Assembly: GCF_024807845.1 (NCBI RefSeq)
Contig: NZ_JANUEQ010000013.1
Location: forward strand, 19,818-83,817
Length of the DNA: 64,000 bases
Reading direction: 5' to 3'
From: Klebsiella sp. BIGb0407
GTDB taxonomy: Bacteria > Pseudomonadota > Gammaproteobacteria > Enterobacterales > Enterobacteriaceae
Every line of letters starts with the position of its first letter. The stretch's first letter is position 1. The notes below the pieces were generated by a model. That model did no database searches, had not been told where the DNA came from, and saw only the letters and a list, made by a program, of their open reading frames with translations. Below are positions 52,543-62,200 of the stretch, in pieces. The position numbers and the translations under genes are program-made.

Positions 52543-55500
52543 ATGTCTCTCAGCCATTTACTTGCGCAGGCTCGACCAGCGGTTGAGCAATTAAGTCTGG
52601 ATGCACTCGCTTCACCTTTTCCCCATTACGTTATCTTTTTTAGTGTGAGTACCGGACAGGAGCGAGCCTGTACTGAGCAAGTGTGCGGCGACACGCTGGA
52701 TGAAGTCTGGCTTACCGCTGGCAAATCCCTTCAGCGCTGGTGTGAGCAAGAAACAAAAGAGCCCTGCTGGCTGCGTGTCGATGCCGTCAGCAATATCGAA
52801 GCATTACGCTGGGAAAATCTGCAAAAGAAACTGCGTGCCACTAAGCGTAATTATTTTCGTTTTGGACTGAGTTTTAACCCCACTTTCGAATACGCTCTGC
52901 TTGAACAAGAAATAGCGGCTCATGCGCTCCTGTATGTGGGGACTGAAGGGGTCGCGACGCCCAATACCAAAAATCTGGCTAACTATTCCCGCCAGCGTTT
53001 TGGTATTGAATTACAGTGGCCTGAAAACCCTGAACAGCTTATCTGGCGTTTTTCCACCCGTAGCGTATTTAGTGACGGCCAGCAAACCTGGCCGATTGAG
53101 TCTCATGGCCGACATTCTGGCTATCGAAAGTTAGACGCCTGGCATGATGAACTTGAACCGATGATCTATTCGGCAAGTGACTATCTTGCTCGCCAGATAA
53201 AAAGCTCAGGTCTCTACCATTACGGATGGTTTCCCTGTTTTGACCGGGCTATCCCAACCTACAATACTTTACGCCACGCCAGCTCAACCTATTCGCTGCT
53301 TGAAGGCTGGGAAGTCACCAGGAATAAACAACAATTCTCTGCTATCGAGAGAGCCCTTCACTCCCTGTCAGAAACCCTTATTCATACTTATCAACTACCC
53401 GATGATAGTGAAGCCGATTTTTTGCATGATACGGATGATGAAATCAAGTTAGGCGGCAATGCCGTCTCCATTCTGGCGATGGTGAAGTACAGTGAACTGA
53501 CAGGCAATTTACGCTATCTGGCGCAAATGGAACGCCTGGCTAACGGTATCTGTTTTATGCAGAACCGTGAAACCGGTGGCTTCAGTCATGTGTTAAATAC
53601 CGGCTCTCTCTCCCTGAAAGCGGAACATCGTATTATCTATTATGATGGCGAGGCGGTATTTGCCCTGATGCGTCTTTATGGTTTAACGAAAAATCCTCGC
53701 TGGCTTGCCTGTGTTGAACGCGCGATGGATTATTTCATCGCTCAGAAACACTGGCAGGCACATGACCACTGGTTAAGCTATTGCGTAAATGAACTGACGC
53801 TGTATCGCCCTGAAGAACGTTACTACCAGTTTGGTCTGGACAACGTTCGCGGACATCTCGACTTTGTTCTGAACCGCGTGACAACCTATCCGACTTTACT
53901 GGAATTAATGATGGCGGCGCAGCGTATGATTGTGCGCTTACAGGCCGACCGCCAGCACTGCCATCTGTTAGATGATTTTAATCTTGAGCAGTTTTATCTC
54001 GCACTGGAATATCGTGCCCGCTATCTGACAAATGGTTTTTTCTGGCCTGAACTGGCCATGTTCTTTAAAAAACCTGAAAAAATTGTTGGCAGCTTTTATA
54101 TCCGCCACCACAGTTACCGAGTACGCATTGATGATGTTGAGCACTACCTTTCCGGCTATATCGCCTATCGAAAATATTTACATGAACGCCCATCAGAAAA
54201 TAGGTTGCCTGCTCCCAGCGGTAAACAACAGTTAGTCTTCCTGGGCGGAAACTTTCGCTATGAAGGCAATGGCATTGAAATAGCAACCATACGACGCTGC
54301 GCTCTGTTTATACGTGAGTTAGACGTCAAACCGATGGTGATTATTTCCAGCTGGAATCCTGCTTTAGCCCGTACGGTCGCGGAACTACAGCAGACAGGCA
54401 GGCTGCCCGAGACGATTGAGGCTAAAACGGTCTATGACTGGCTGCCAGAGATGCTGGAGCGCGGGGAATTGAATCCCCTGCCAGAACTTTCTTCCGGTCA
54501 GCGTATTAAAATCCGTCAGGATAATGCTAAAAAGATAAAGGCGCTGCGCTATGCAGATGAGCATGGACATGTCAGTTATGAGGATTTTATTTGTTCACGG
54601 AGCGGCCTGATTATGCTGCGACGGAGCTATCGTACAGATAAGGGAATAACATCCCTCGATAAGATCCAGCTCTCTTTTGCTGGCCAGATTCGTGACTATG
54701 CAACGGAAGGGGCGTTTGCTTCCGCTATGCTGACTCATAACCTGGATAAAACAACCACCTGGCATTTTTTGGTTGATAAGAATCTGGCCTGGCGTGATTT
54801 TGTCTGTTCACAGCCTAAAAATATCTTACATGCCACGATGAGCGCGGTTATTCACTCTACTCATCGTCTGGACAATGGTCACTATAAACAAGCCTATGGG
54901 CATCTGTTACAGGATGAAAAGTTACTCGACCGTTTACTTGTCCTGACCCGGCAGCAGCACGATGAATTAGCCCAGGAAATTCCTGGCCCGCAGCGGCTAC
55001 GGACTATTCCCCATCATCTGGATAATCAGTCCACTTCTCGCAGGCCAGAGAAAGAAACATCACGTCGGGTACTTTTTATGGCGCGTTATTCACCAGAAAA
55101 ACAACATCAGCTTCTGTTCAGAGCCTTTTCACGTGTAGTGGAAAAATTGCCTGACGCTGAACTTCATACCTGGGGAATGGGCGCATTAAAAGAGGATTTA
55201 TCCCTGTGGGTAAAACAACAAAACCTGTCTCATAATATTTATATACACGGTTTTTCTGCCGATCTTGCTGAGATCCATCGTCAGTCTGCTTGTTCTGTTT
55301 TATGTTCTCATCATGAAGGTTTTTCTCTTTTTGCTCTGGAGTCATTCGGTTATGGTACTCCGCTGGTGAGTTTTGATATTAAGTATGGCCCGCGTGATTT
55401 GTTAAAAGATTCGGGAGCCGGTTTGCTGGTGGAAAATAATGATGAACAGGCGCTCGCTGATGCACTCATCAGCCTATTAACCGATCCCGATAAGCTTAAG

Positions 55501-55644
55501 ATAATGCAGGAAAATGCTTTCCGTCATGCAAGCCGTTATTCTGAACAGTCAGTTGCACAGCTCTGGCAGGCGTGGTGGCAGGACGTACGGTTACTGCATC
55601 AGGAACGACACGAGGAAATCCCTCGCAAAATATTCAGTGAATGA
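52543..55644 (+). CDS. Large glycosyltransferase with N-terminal helical domain, probable SD-adhesin modifier
   Basis: A 1033-residue protein without a signal peptide. Three parts are visible. Residues 1-160 are unrecognised. About 195-500 is helical repeats with the look of an (alpha/alpha)6 toroid (NAVSILAMVKYSELTGN; EAVFALMRLYGLTKNPRWLA). About 560-1020 is a GT-B glycosyltransferase, starting LVFLGGNFRYEGNGIEIAT and containing VLFMARYSPEKQHQLL near 841, then EGFSLFALESFGYGTP near 922 with the EX7E pair of retaining GT4 enzymes, and KYGPRDLL. That C-terminal part resembles GtfA/SdgA/SdgB/TarM-type protein or teichoic-acid glycosyltransferases. It lies just upstream of lapG and the Ser-Asp adhesin, so I infer it glycosylates the repeat serines in the cytoplasm before secretion. 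Confidence 0.75.
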   Translation: MSLSHLLAQARPAVEQLSLDALASPFPHYVIFFSVSTGQERACTEQVCGDTLDEVWLTAGKSLQRWCEQETKEPCWLRVDAVSNIEALRWENLQKKLRATKRNYFRFGLSFNPTFEYALLEQEIAAHALLYVGTEGVATPNTKNLANYSRQRFGIELQWPENPEQLIWRFSTRSVFSDGQQTWPIESHGRHSGYRKLDAWHDELEPMIYSASDYLARQIKSSGLYHYGWFPCFDRAIPTYNTLRHASSTYSLLEGWEVTRNKQQFSAIERALHSLSETLIHTYQLPDDSEADFLHDTDDEIKLGGNAVSILAMVKYSELTGNLRYLAQMERLANGICFMQNRETGGFSHVLNTGSLSLKAEHRIIYYDGEAVFALMRLYGLTKNPRWLACVERAMDYFIAQKHWQAHDHWLSYCVNELTLYRPEERYYQFGLDNVRGHLDFVLNRVTTYPTLLELMMAAQRMIVRLQADRQHCHLLDDFNLEQFYLALEYRARYLTNGFFWPELAMFFKKPEKIVGSFYIRHHSYRVRIDDVEHYLSGYIAYRKYLHERPSENRLPAPSGKQQLVFLGGNFRYEGNGIEIATIRRCALFIRELDVKPMVIISSWNPALARTVAELQQTGRLPETIEAKTVYDWLPEMLERGELNPLPELSSGQRIKIRQDNAKKIKALRYADEHGHVSYEDFICSRSGLIMLRRSYRTDKGITSLDKIQLSFAGQIRDYATEGAFASAMLTHNLDKTTTWHFLVDKNLAWRDFVCSQPKNILHATMSAVIHSTHRLDNGHYKQAYGHLLQDEKLLDRLLVLTRQQHDELAQEIPGPQRLRTIPHHLDNQSTSRRPEKETSRRVLFMARYSPEKQHQLLFRAFSRVVEKLPDAELHTWGMGALKEDLSLWVKQQNLSHNIYIHGFSADLAEIHRQSACSVLCSHHEGFSLFALESFGYGTPLVSFDIKYGPRDLLKDSGAGLLVENNDEQALADALISLLTDPDKLKIMQENAFRHASRYSEQSVAQLWQAWWQDVRLLHQERHEEIPRKIFSE

Positions 55645-55701
55645 TCACTGAATGATTACTCCGGGGGGCGCAAAATTGACTCAATATGATACTGCACGCC
55701 A

Positions 55702-56412
55702 ATGGGACTTTCGACGCGCGTGAAATCCCGACCCGATAAGCGCGTATTCTGGCAACGCTGGCTGACCTTTGGCCTCGCGCTATTACTTGCGTGGTCCCCC
55801 AAGCCCGGTATCGGCTGGGATTTTAACACCATTAATATTCAAAGTTTGCAGCTGTATGGCCCTATGTCACCAGAGGCACAGCGTCGTATTAATGAGTGGA
55901 CTGCATTATTTAATGAACCCCATCAGGGGGATATTAAAAAGACCTTAAACCGGGTAAATCACTTTTTTAATTCTCGCATGGATTTTCGCGACGATATTAT
56001 AGTCTGGGGTCAGCAGGATTACTGGGCAACACCGATTGAGTTTTTACGTAAAGGCGCAGGAGACTGTGAGGATTATGCGCTGGCGAAATATTTTACCTTA
56101 CGTGAGTTAGGTATTCCTGCCAGCCAGTTACGTATTACTTACGTTAAAGCTTTACAATTAAATCAAGCGCATATGGTAGTTGCCTGGTACGCGACTCCTG
56201 ATGCAGTTCCGTTGATTCTGGATAATTTAAATACAAAAATATTACCTGCAACCCAAAGAAATGATTTGCTCCCGGTATATTCTTTTAATGAGCAGGGACT
56301 CTGGATCCCACAGGCCGGAAAAAATAAACAGGTTGGCGACAGTAAAAAAATCTCTCGCTGGCAGGATCTTCTCACCAAGATGCGTGCAGAAGGATTTGAG
56401 ATTAATGAATAG
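55702..56412 (+). CDS. lapG: LapG-type periplasmic adhesin protease
   Basis: A 236-residue bacterial transglutaminase-like cysteine protease with an N-terminal export signal. The catalytic triad is readable: Cys122 in AGDCEDYA, His157 in NQAHMVVAW and Asp174 in LILDNL. Other family traits are DDIIVWGQQDYWATP and LRELGIPASQLRITYVKAL. In Pseudomonas, calcium-dependent LapG cuts LapA after Ala-Ala in TAAG, releasing the adhesin when c-di-GMP falls. It starts 57 bases after the glycosyltransferase gene and is followed 9 bases later by lapD. Confidence 0.93.
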   Translation: MGLSTRVKSRPDKRVFWQRWLTFGLALLLAWSPKPGIGWDFNTINIQSLQLYGPMSPEAQRRINEWTALFNEPHQGDIKKTLNRVNHFFNSRMDFRDDIIVWGQQDYWATPIEFLRKGAGDCEDYALAKYFTLRELGIPASQLRITYVKALQLNQAHMVVAWYATPDAVPLILDNLNTKILPATQRNDLLPVYSFNEQGLWIPQAGKNKQVGDSKKISRWQDLLTKMRAEGFEINE

Positions 56413-56421
56413 GAAGTCGCT

Positions 56422-58365
56422 ATGTCACTTTATAAACAGCTACTAATTGGTATTTGTTTGTTTGCGCTAGCTATTTTTTGCGGCAGTTTCTATGTCACGG
56501 TAGAGAATTCACGCGTTCAGTTTCATAACCAGTTGAATGCGCACGCCCAGGATACGGCAACCGCTCTGGGACTTTCTCTTACCACTAATATAGATGATCC
56601 GGTTATGACGGAACTCATGGTTAACTCTATCTTTGATAGCGGCTACTTTTCCCGTATCGAAGTGATTGATATTAATACCGGTAAGCCGTTAATCGAACGC
56701 CATAATACGCCGCAAAGTAGCGATGTTCCTGACTGGTTTATCCGTCTGGTTCGCCTCGATCCTGGCATGGGCGAGGCGGTTGTGATGCGCGGCTGGACGC
56801 AGGTTGCACGTGTCGAGGTGATGAGCCACCCGATATTTATGCTTACACGTTTATGGGAAAGTGTTGTAGCGAGTTTTCTGATGCTGAGTGCCTGCAGCAT
56901 TATCTGTGTTCTGGCTGCTAGATTTATGTTACGTCGCTGTTTGCGACCATTAAATTATATCGTAAAGCAGGCGATGGCTATCAGCCAGCGCGAATTTATC
57001 TTTCTCCCTATATTCCCTAAAACGCCAGAGTTACGTCGTGTGGTGGATGCCACTAATATGATGGTGACTCAGTTGAAAGCCCTGTTTAGCGAACAGGCGG
57101 TACGTACAGAAATATTACGCCAGGAAGCTTATAACGATAGCCTGACGGGGTTAAACAACCGACGTGCCTTTGATATTCATCTTCAGTCTCGTTTAAGTGA
57201 TGAAGAGCAGACTTCAGGCCATCTTATTTTATTACGTGTTCAGGATCTTACCGGGCTTAATCAGCGAATTGGCGGTGGGAAAACTGACGCATTATTAATT
57301 GCGATCGCCGATATCCTGAATGATTTGCAACAGGAGTTTTTCCATAATGAAGGCTTTCTTGCCCGTGTTCGCGGGGGCGAGTTTGCCATTATTACCTCAT
57401 CCGTTCTGCCGCAAGAGATGGAAGGTCTGGTAGCCAGACTGACTCATCAGCTTAAAATACTTCATGAAACGGGCATGGGGGATATCACACCTCTGGCGCA
57501 TATCGCTCAAGTTATTTTTAATACTGGCGATACTCCAAATGTAGTTTTATTCAAGGCAGATCAGGCTCTGGCTATGGCGCAAACAGAGATGAGCTTTTTT
57601 GCCAGTAGCCAGATATCGCAGAAAGTGGAAAACGACGACGATCTTTATCGCTGGCGTAATCGTCTGGAAAGTACCCTGGAGAATAATGGATTCCAGCTCT
57701 TTTCCCAGCCGGTGTATCAATGCAACGATAATAAAGTCATTTTGCATCATAAAATTCTCGCCAGGATAAAAACCGAAGAGGGGGAGATGATTCCAGCGGG
57801 GCGCTTTATGCCGTGGATCCATCGTCTGGCTCTTAGCCGTCGCATGGATATTGTGATGCTTAAGCAAACCCTTCTGGCAATGGAAAAGAATACCCAGCCT
57901 ATGGCTTTAAGTATCAGTGGTGAAAGTGTTGCTGATGAAGCGAGTATTGATGCCTTATTGAAACCACTAAAAAATGTCAGTCACCTGGCAAGCAGGCTGA
58001 CCCTGGAGCTGGACGAAAACGAGTTACCCGATCCGGATCATGTCAGTATTCTGGTAAAAAAATTAAAAGTATCAGGCTGCCATTTAGGGATACAGCACTT
58101 TGGTGGCCGCTTCCATTTGATTGGTAACTTGCCGCAGTGGGGTCTGGCATGGATCAAAGTCGATGGTGGGTATATTAGAAATATCGATAAAGAAGAAGAT
58201 AAAAAGCTCTTCATAGAGGCGATTTACTGGGCGACTCGCCAGGTGAATTTGCCCCTCATAGCCGAGCGTGTTGAAACAGAAGGCGAGTTAGCCGTGCTAG
58301 AAAAAATGGGACTCTATGGTGCCATGGGGCGTTATTTTAGCGATGCCAGCACTCTCACTAAATAA
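56422..58365 (+). CDS. lapD: LapD-type c-di-GMP receptor (degenerate GGDEF-EAL)
   Basis: A 647-residue inner-membrane receptor. It has TM1 (7-28), a periplasmic LapD/MoxY domain (to about 150) containing the segment before AVVMRGWTQVARVEV, TM2 near 153-172, HAMP, a GGDEF domain and an EAL domain. The GGDEF motif reads RGGEF near residue 316 and the EAL motif reads KIL near 443. These are the same kinds of changes as in Pseudomonas LapD (RGGEF, KVL), which binds c-di-GMP without making or degrading it. Bound LapD sequesters LapG. AGGAAG precedes the start. Confidence 0.93.
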   Translation: MSLYKQLLIGICLFALAIFCGSFYVTVENSRVQFHNQLNAHAQDTATALGLSLTTNIDDPVMTELMVNSIFDSGYFSRIEVIDINTGKPLIERHNTPQSSDVPDWFIRLVRLDPGMGEAVVMRGWTQVARVEVMSHPIFMLTRLWESVVASFLMLSACSIICVLAARFMLRRCLRPLNYIVKQAMAISQREFIFLPIFPKTPELRRVVDATNMMVTQLKALFSEQAVRTEILRQEAYNDSLTGLNNRRAFDIHLQSRLSDEEQTSGHLILLRVQDLTGLNQRIGGGKTDALLIAIADILNDLQQEFFHNEGFLARVRGGEFAIITSSVLPQEMEGLVARLTHQLKILHETGMGDITPLAHIAQVIFNTGDTPNVVLFKADQALAMAQTEMSFFASSQISQKVENDDDLYRWRNRLESTLENNGFQLFSQPVYQCNDNKVILHHKILARIKTEEGEMIPAGRFMPWIHRLALSRRMDIVMLKQTLLAMEKNTQPMALSISGESVADEASIDALLKPLKNVSHLASRLTLELDENELPDPDHVSILVKKLKVSGCHLGIQHFGGRFHLIGNLPQWGLAWIKVDGGYIRNIDKEEDKKLFIEAIYWATRQVNLPLIAERVETEGELAVLEKMGLYGAMGRYFSDASTLTK

Positions 58366-58382
58366 TTTGAAGGAGAATAATC

Positions 58383-58724
58383 ATGCTTTTTATTGAACGT
58401 GATAGCGATGGCAAAATTGTACGTGTCGAACATCTCGCATTTCCAGAGGCGACCGAAAAGCATGAAGAGGTCACGCCGGAAATCACCGAATGGCTGAAGG
58501 TCAATACGCTTCGTGCGGCAACACTTCTGCTGTTACAACAAAGTGACACAGAGATGGTTCGTGTCCTGGAGGATCTTATTGAAGTGCTGATGAGTAAGGG
58601 AATCATCAGTATTACTGATTTACCTCTGGCAGCTCAAAATAAGCTTCTCAATAGGGCTGAAGCTCGGCGCACTCTTGGGGGCCTGGAAGGTTTGATAGAT
58701 GATGATGGTGATAGATTAATCTAG
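58383..58724 (+). CDS. Small conserved protein of the lap cluster (so-called TrpB-like)
   Basis: A 113-residue acidic, helical cytoplasmic protein. It starts MLFIERDSDGKIVRVEHLAF and contains MVRVLEDLIEVLMSKGIISI, TDLPLAAQNKLLNRAEARR and LIDDD near the end. It resembles small Pseudomonas proteins annotated as tryptophan synthase beta-subunit-like, a name without functional support. It has no catalytic residues I can recognise. It follows lapD by 17 bases with GAAGGAG as ribosome-binding site. The position suggests a role in adhesin regulation or biogenesis, unproven. Confidence 0.8.
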   Translation: MLFIERDSDGKIVRVEHLAFPEATEKHEEVTPEITEWLKVNTLRAATLLLLQQSDTEMVRVLEDLIEVLMSKGIISITDLPLAAQNKLLNRAEARRTLGGLEGLIDDDGDRLI

Positions 58725-59249
58725 TATCAGCCATTATTTATGTGTCTGGAATATGGCGAGTATTCAGATAAGAGGGTCAGGTTTATAGCTGAATAAAACC
58801 TACTTTTTATCTTCCAGGTAATACTGTTGTATTTATATGGAGTGACGATACAGATCTCCGCTAATTGATAATTATCTGAAATAAGAGACTATTTTTTTTA
58901 TTAATGCTGTATTTATTACTAGCACGAAATTTTTTTGAAATGTAAAATAAGGAAAATTCTTATTTTCATGTTTGAAACTATAAGTAATTCATTTAGTTAT
59001 ACTAAAAATGTAGAACGAAAATAATTCGAGTTATTTGTAGGCATTGAGTTCAGATTAGCGATGAAGTGTGACGTATATATCGTTATTGAACTGTTAGATA
59101 ATTATTCGGTTTACTTATCAAATTCTACACACTCCGGCCATCAGGGCATTATTCATCTTCCTGTCGTCATAGCTTGGGTTAATCGCATCAAATAAACAGG
59201 GAACAACTAATCCCATGGCCGTGTCGAGCAAAGTTTCAGGGGAAGTATC
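58725..59249 (+). other. AT-rich leader upstream of the adhesin gene
   Basis: A 525-bp noncoding region, very AT-rich from 58860 to 59110, separating the lap accessory genes from the adhesin. It probably contains the adhesin's own promoter. AGGGGAAG at 59238-59245 is the ribosome-binding site for the ATG at 59250. No intrinsic terminator or known operator was recognised. Confidence 0.5.
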
Positions 59250-62200
59250 ATGAGTGCCGTAGCTGGAATAATAAAAGTCGTCATCGGGCAAGTTTTTGCG
59301 ATTGCACCTGATGGAAGCCGGCGTTTATTGATAGAGGGAGACCGCATTTTTACCGGAGAACAGATAATCACCGGTGCAGATGGAGCGGTCTCAATCACTT
59401 TGCCTGATGGTAAAACTTTCGACTTGGGTCGGGATCTTCAGTGGGATGGTGCCAGAATATCGCCTGCAATACCGACTAATCTGGATCAAACCGATATTGC
59501 TGCACTGCAGCAAGCCATTGCGGACGGTCAGGATCCAACACAAATCCTTGAAGCAACTGCTGCTGGCCCACAACCTACCGGGCAACCCGGTGCTGGCACT
59601 GGTGGTGCACATACCCATGTTATCCTTGATTTAACCGGTGAAATCATCGATCCCGCGGCGGGCTACCCGACAATTGGCCTGGATTTCCCTGATAGTGAAC
59701 AGCAAGAAGAGTTAACCCTGTTAGACGACTCGGATTCCGACAGTGATTCGGACTCTGATAGTGACTCGGATTCTGACAGCGATTCCGACTCAGATAGCGA
59801 CTCGGATTCTGACAGCGATTCCGACTCAGACAGCGACTCCGACTCCGACAGTGATTCCGATTCGGATAGCGACTCAGATTCCGATAGTGATTCAGACTCC
59901 GACAGCGACTCTGATTCAGATAGCGATTCTGACTCCGATAGTGACTCCGATTCAGATAGCGACTCGGACTCGGACAGTGATTCCGATTCCGACAGTGACT
60001 CGGATTCTGACAGCGACTCGGACTCTGATAGTGATTCGGACTCAGACAGCGACTCCGATTCAGACAGCGATTCGGACTCTGATAGTGATTCGGACTCTGA
60101 TAGTGACTCGGACTCTGATAGTGATTCGGACTCAGACAGCGACTCCGATTCAGACAGCGATTCGGACTCTGATAGTGACTCGGACTCTGATAGCGACTCC
60201 GACTCCGACAGCGATTCTGATTCCGACAGTGACTCAGATTCTGATAGTGACTCGGACTCTGACAGTGACTCCGATTCAGACAGCGACTCGGATTCTGACA
60301 GCGATTCTGACTCAGATAGTGACTCGGACTCTGACAGTGACTCCGATTCAGACAGCGACTCGGATTCTGATAGTGATTCCGACTCAGACAGTGACTCGGA
60401 TTCCGATAGCGACTCAGATTCAGACAGTGACTCTGATTCCGACAGTGACTCGGATTCTGACAGCGATTCTGACTCAGATAGTGACTCGGACTCTGACAGT
60501 GACTCCGATTCAGACAGCGACTCGGATTCTGATAGTGATTCCGATTCCGACAGTGACTCGGACTCTGATAGCGACTCAGACTCAGACAGTGATTCCGATT
60601 CTGACAGTGACTCGGACTCCGACAGTGATTCCGACTCCGATTCGGATAGCGATTCGGACTCTGACAGCGATTCGGATTCTGACAGCGATTCCGACTCTGA
60701 CAGTGACTCAGATTCTGACAGCGATTCCGACTCGGACAGTGATTCGGATTCCGACAGTGATTCCGATTCCGACAGCGATTCAGATTCAGACAGTGATTCG
60801 GACTCCGACAGCGACTCAGACTCTGACAGCGATTCAGATTCCGATAGCGACTCCGATTCAGACAGCGACTCCGACTCTGACAGCGATTCGGATTCAGATA
60901 GTGACTCAGATTCTGACAGCGATTCGGACTCCGACAGTGATTCCGATTCAGACAGCGACTCAGACTCGGACAGTGATTCGGATTCCGACAGCGACTCGGA
61001 CTCAGACAGTGATTCCGACTCAGATAGCGACTCCGATTCAGACAGCGACTCGGATTCTGATAGCGATTCCGACTCCGACAGCGATTCGGATTCAGATAGT
61101 GACTCGGATTCCGACAGTGACTCAGATTCCGACAGCGATTCGGACTCAGACAGCGATTCCGATTCAGACAGCGACTCGGACTCCGATAGCGACTCTGACA
61201 GTGACTCGGATTCCGACAGCGACTCCGACTCTGACAGTGACTCCGATTCAGATAGCGATTCAGACTCTGACAGTGACTCCGACTCAGACAGCGACTCTGA
61301 CTCAGACAGCGACTCTGACTCAGACAGCGACTCTGACTCAGACAGTGACTCGGATTCCGACAGTGATTCGGATTCTGACAGTGACTCGGACTCCGATAGC
61401 GATTCCGATTCAGACAGTGATTCTGACTCCGATAGCGACTCAGATTCTGACAGCGACTCAGACTCAGATAGCGATTCCGACTCAGACAGTGACTCGGACT
61501 CCGACAGTGATTCCGACTCCGATTCGGATAGCGATTCGGACTCTGACAGCGATTCTGATTCGGATAGCGATTCGGACTCTGACAGCGATTCTGATTCGGA
61601 TAGCGATTCGGACTCTGACAGCGACTCGGATTCTGACAGTGATTCAGATTCCGACAGTGACTCGGACTCAGATAGCGACTCAGACTCCGACAGTGATTCC
61701 GATTCAGACAGTGACTCGGATTCAGACAGTGACTCCGATTCAGACAGCGATTCGGACTCGGACAGTGATTCAGATTCTGATAGTGACTCAGACTCAGACT
61801 CAGACTCAGACAGCGACTCGGACTCAGACAGCGATTCTGACTCCGATAGCGATTCTGACTCCGATAGCGATTCCGACTCAGACAGTGACTCAGACTCTGA
61901 CAGCGATTCGGACTCAGATAGTGACTCAGATTCTGACAGCGATTCGGACTCCGACAGTGATTCCGATTCAGACAGCGACTCCGATTCTGATAGCGACTCA
62001 GATTCCGACAGTGATTCAGACTCCGACAGCGACTCGGATTCAGATAGCGATTCTGACTCAGATAGTGACTCGGACTCGGATAGCGACTCCGATTCTGACA
62101 GTGACTCCGATTCTGATAGCGACTCAGATTCCGACAGTGATTCAGACTCCGACAGCGACTCGGATTCAGACAGCGATTCCGATTCCGACAGCGACTCGGA

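Noticed and set aside
56422..58365. Active diguanylate cyclase/phosphodiesterase
   Set aside because: GGDEF reads RGGEF and EAL reads KIL. With a LapD-type periplasmic domain and adjacent lapG, a receptor role fits better.
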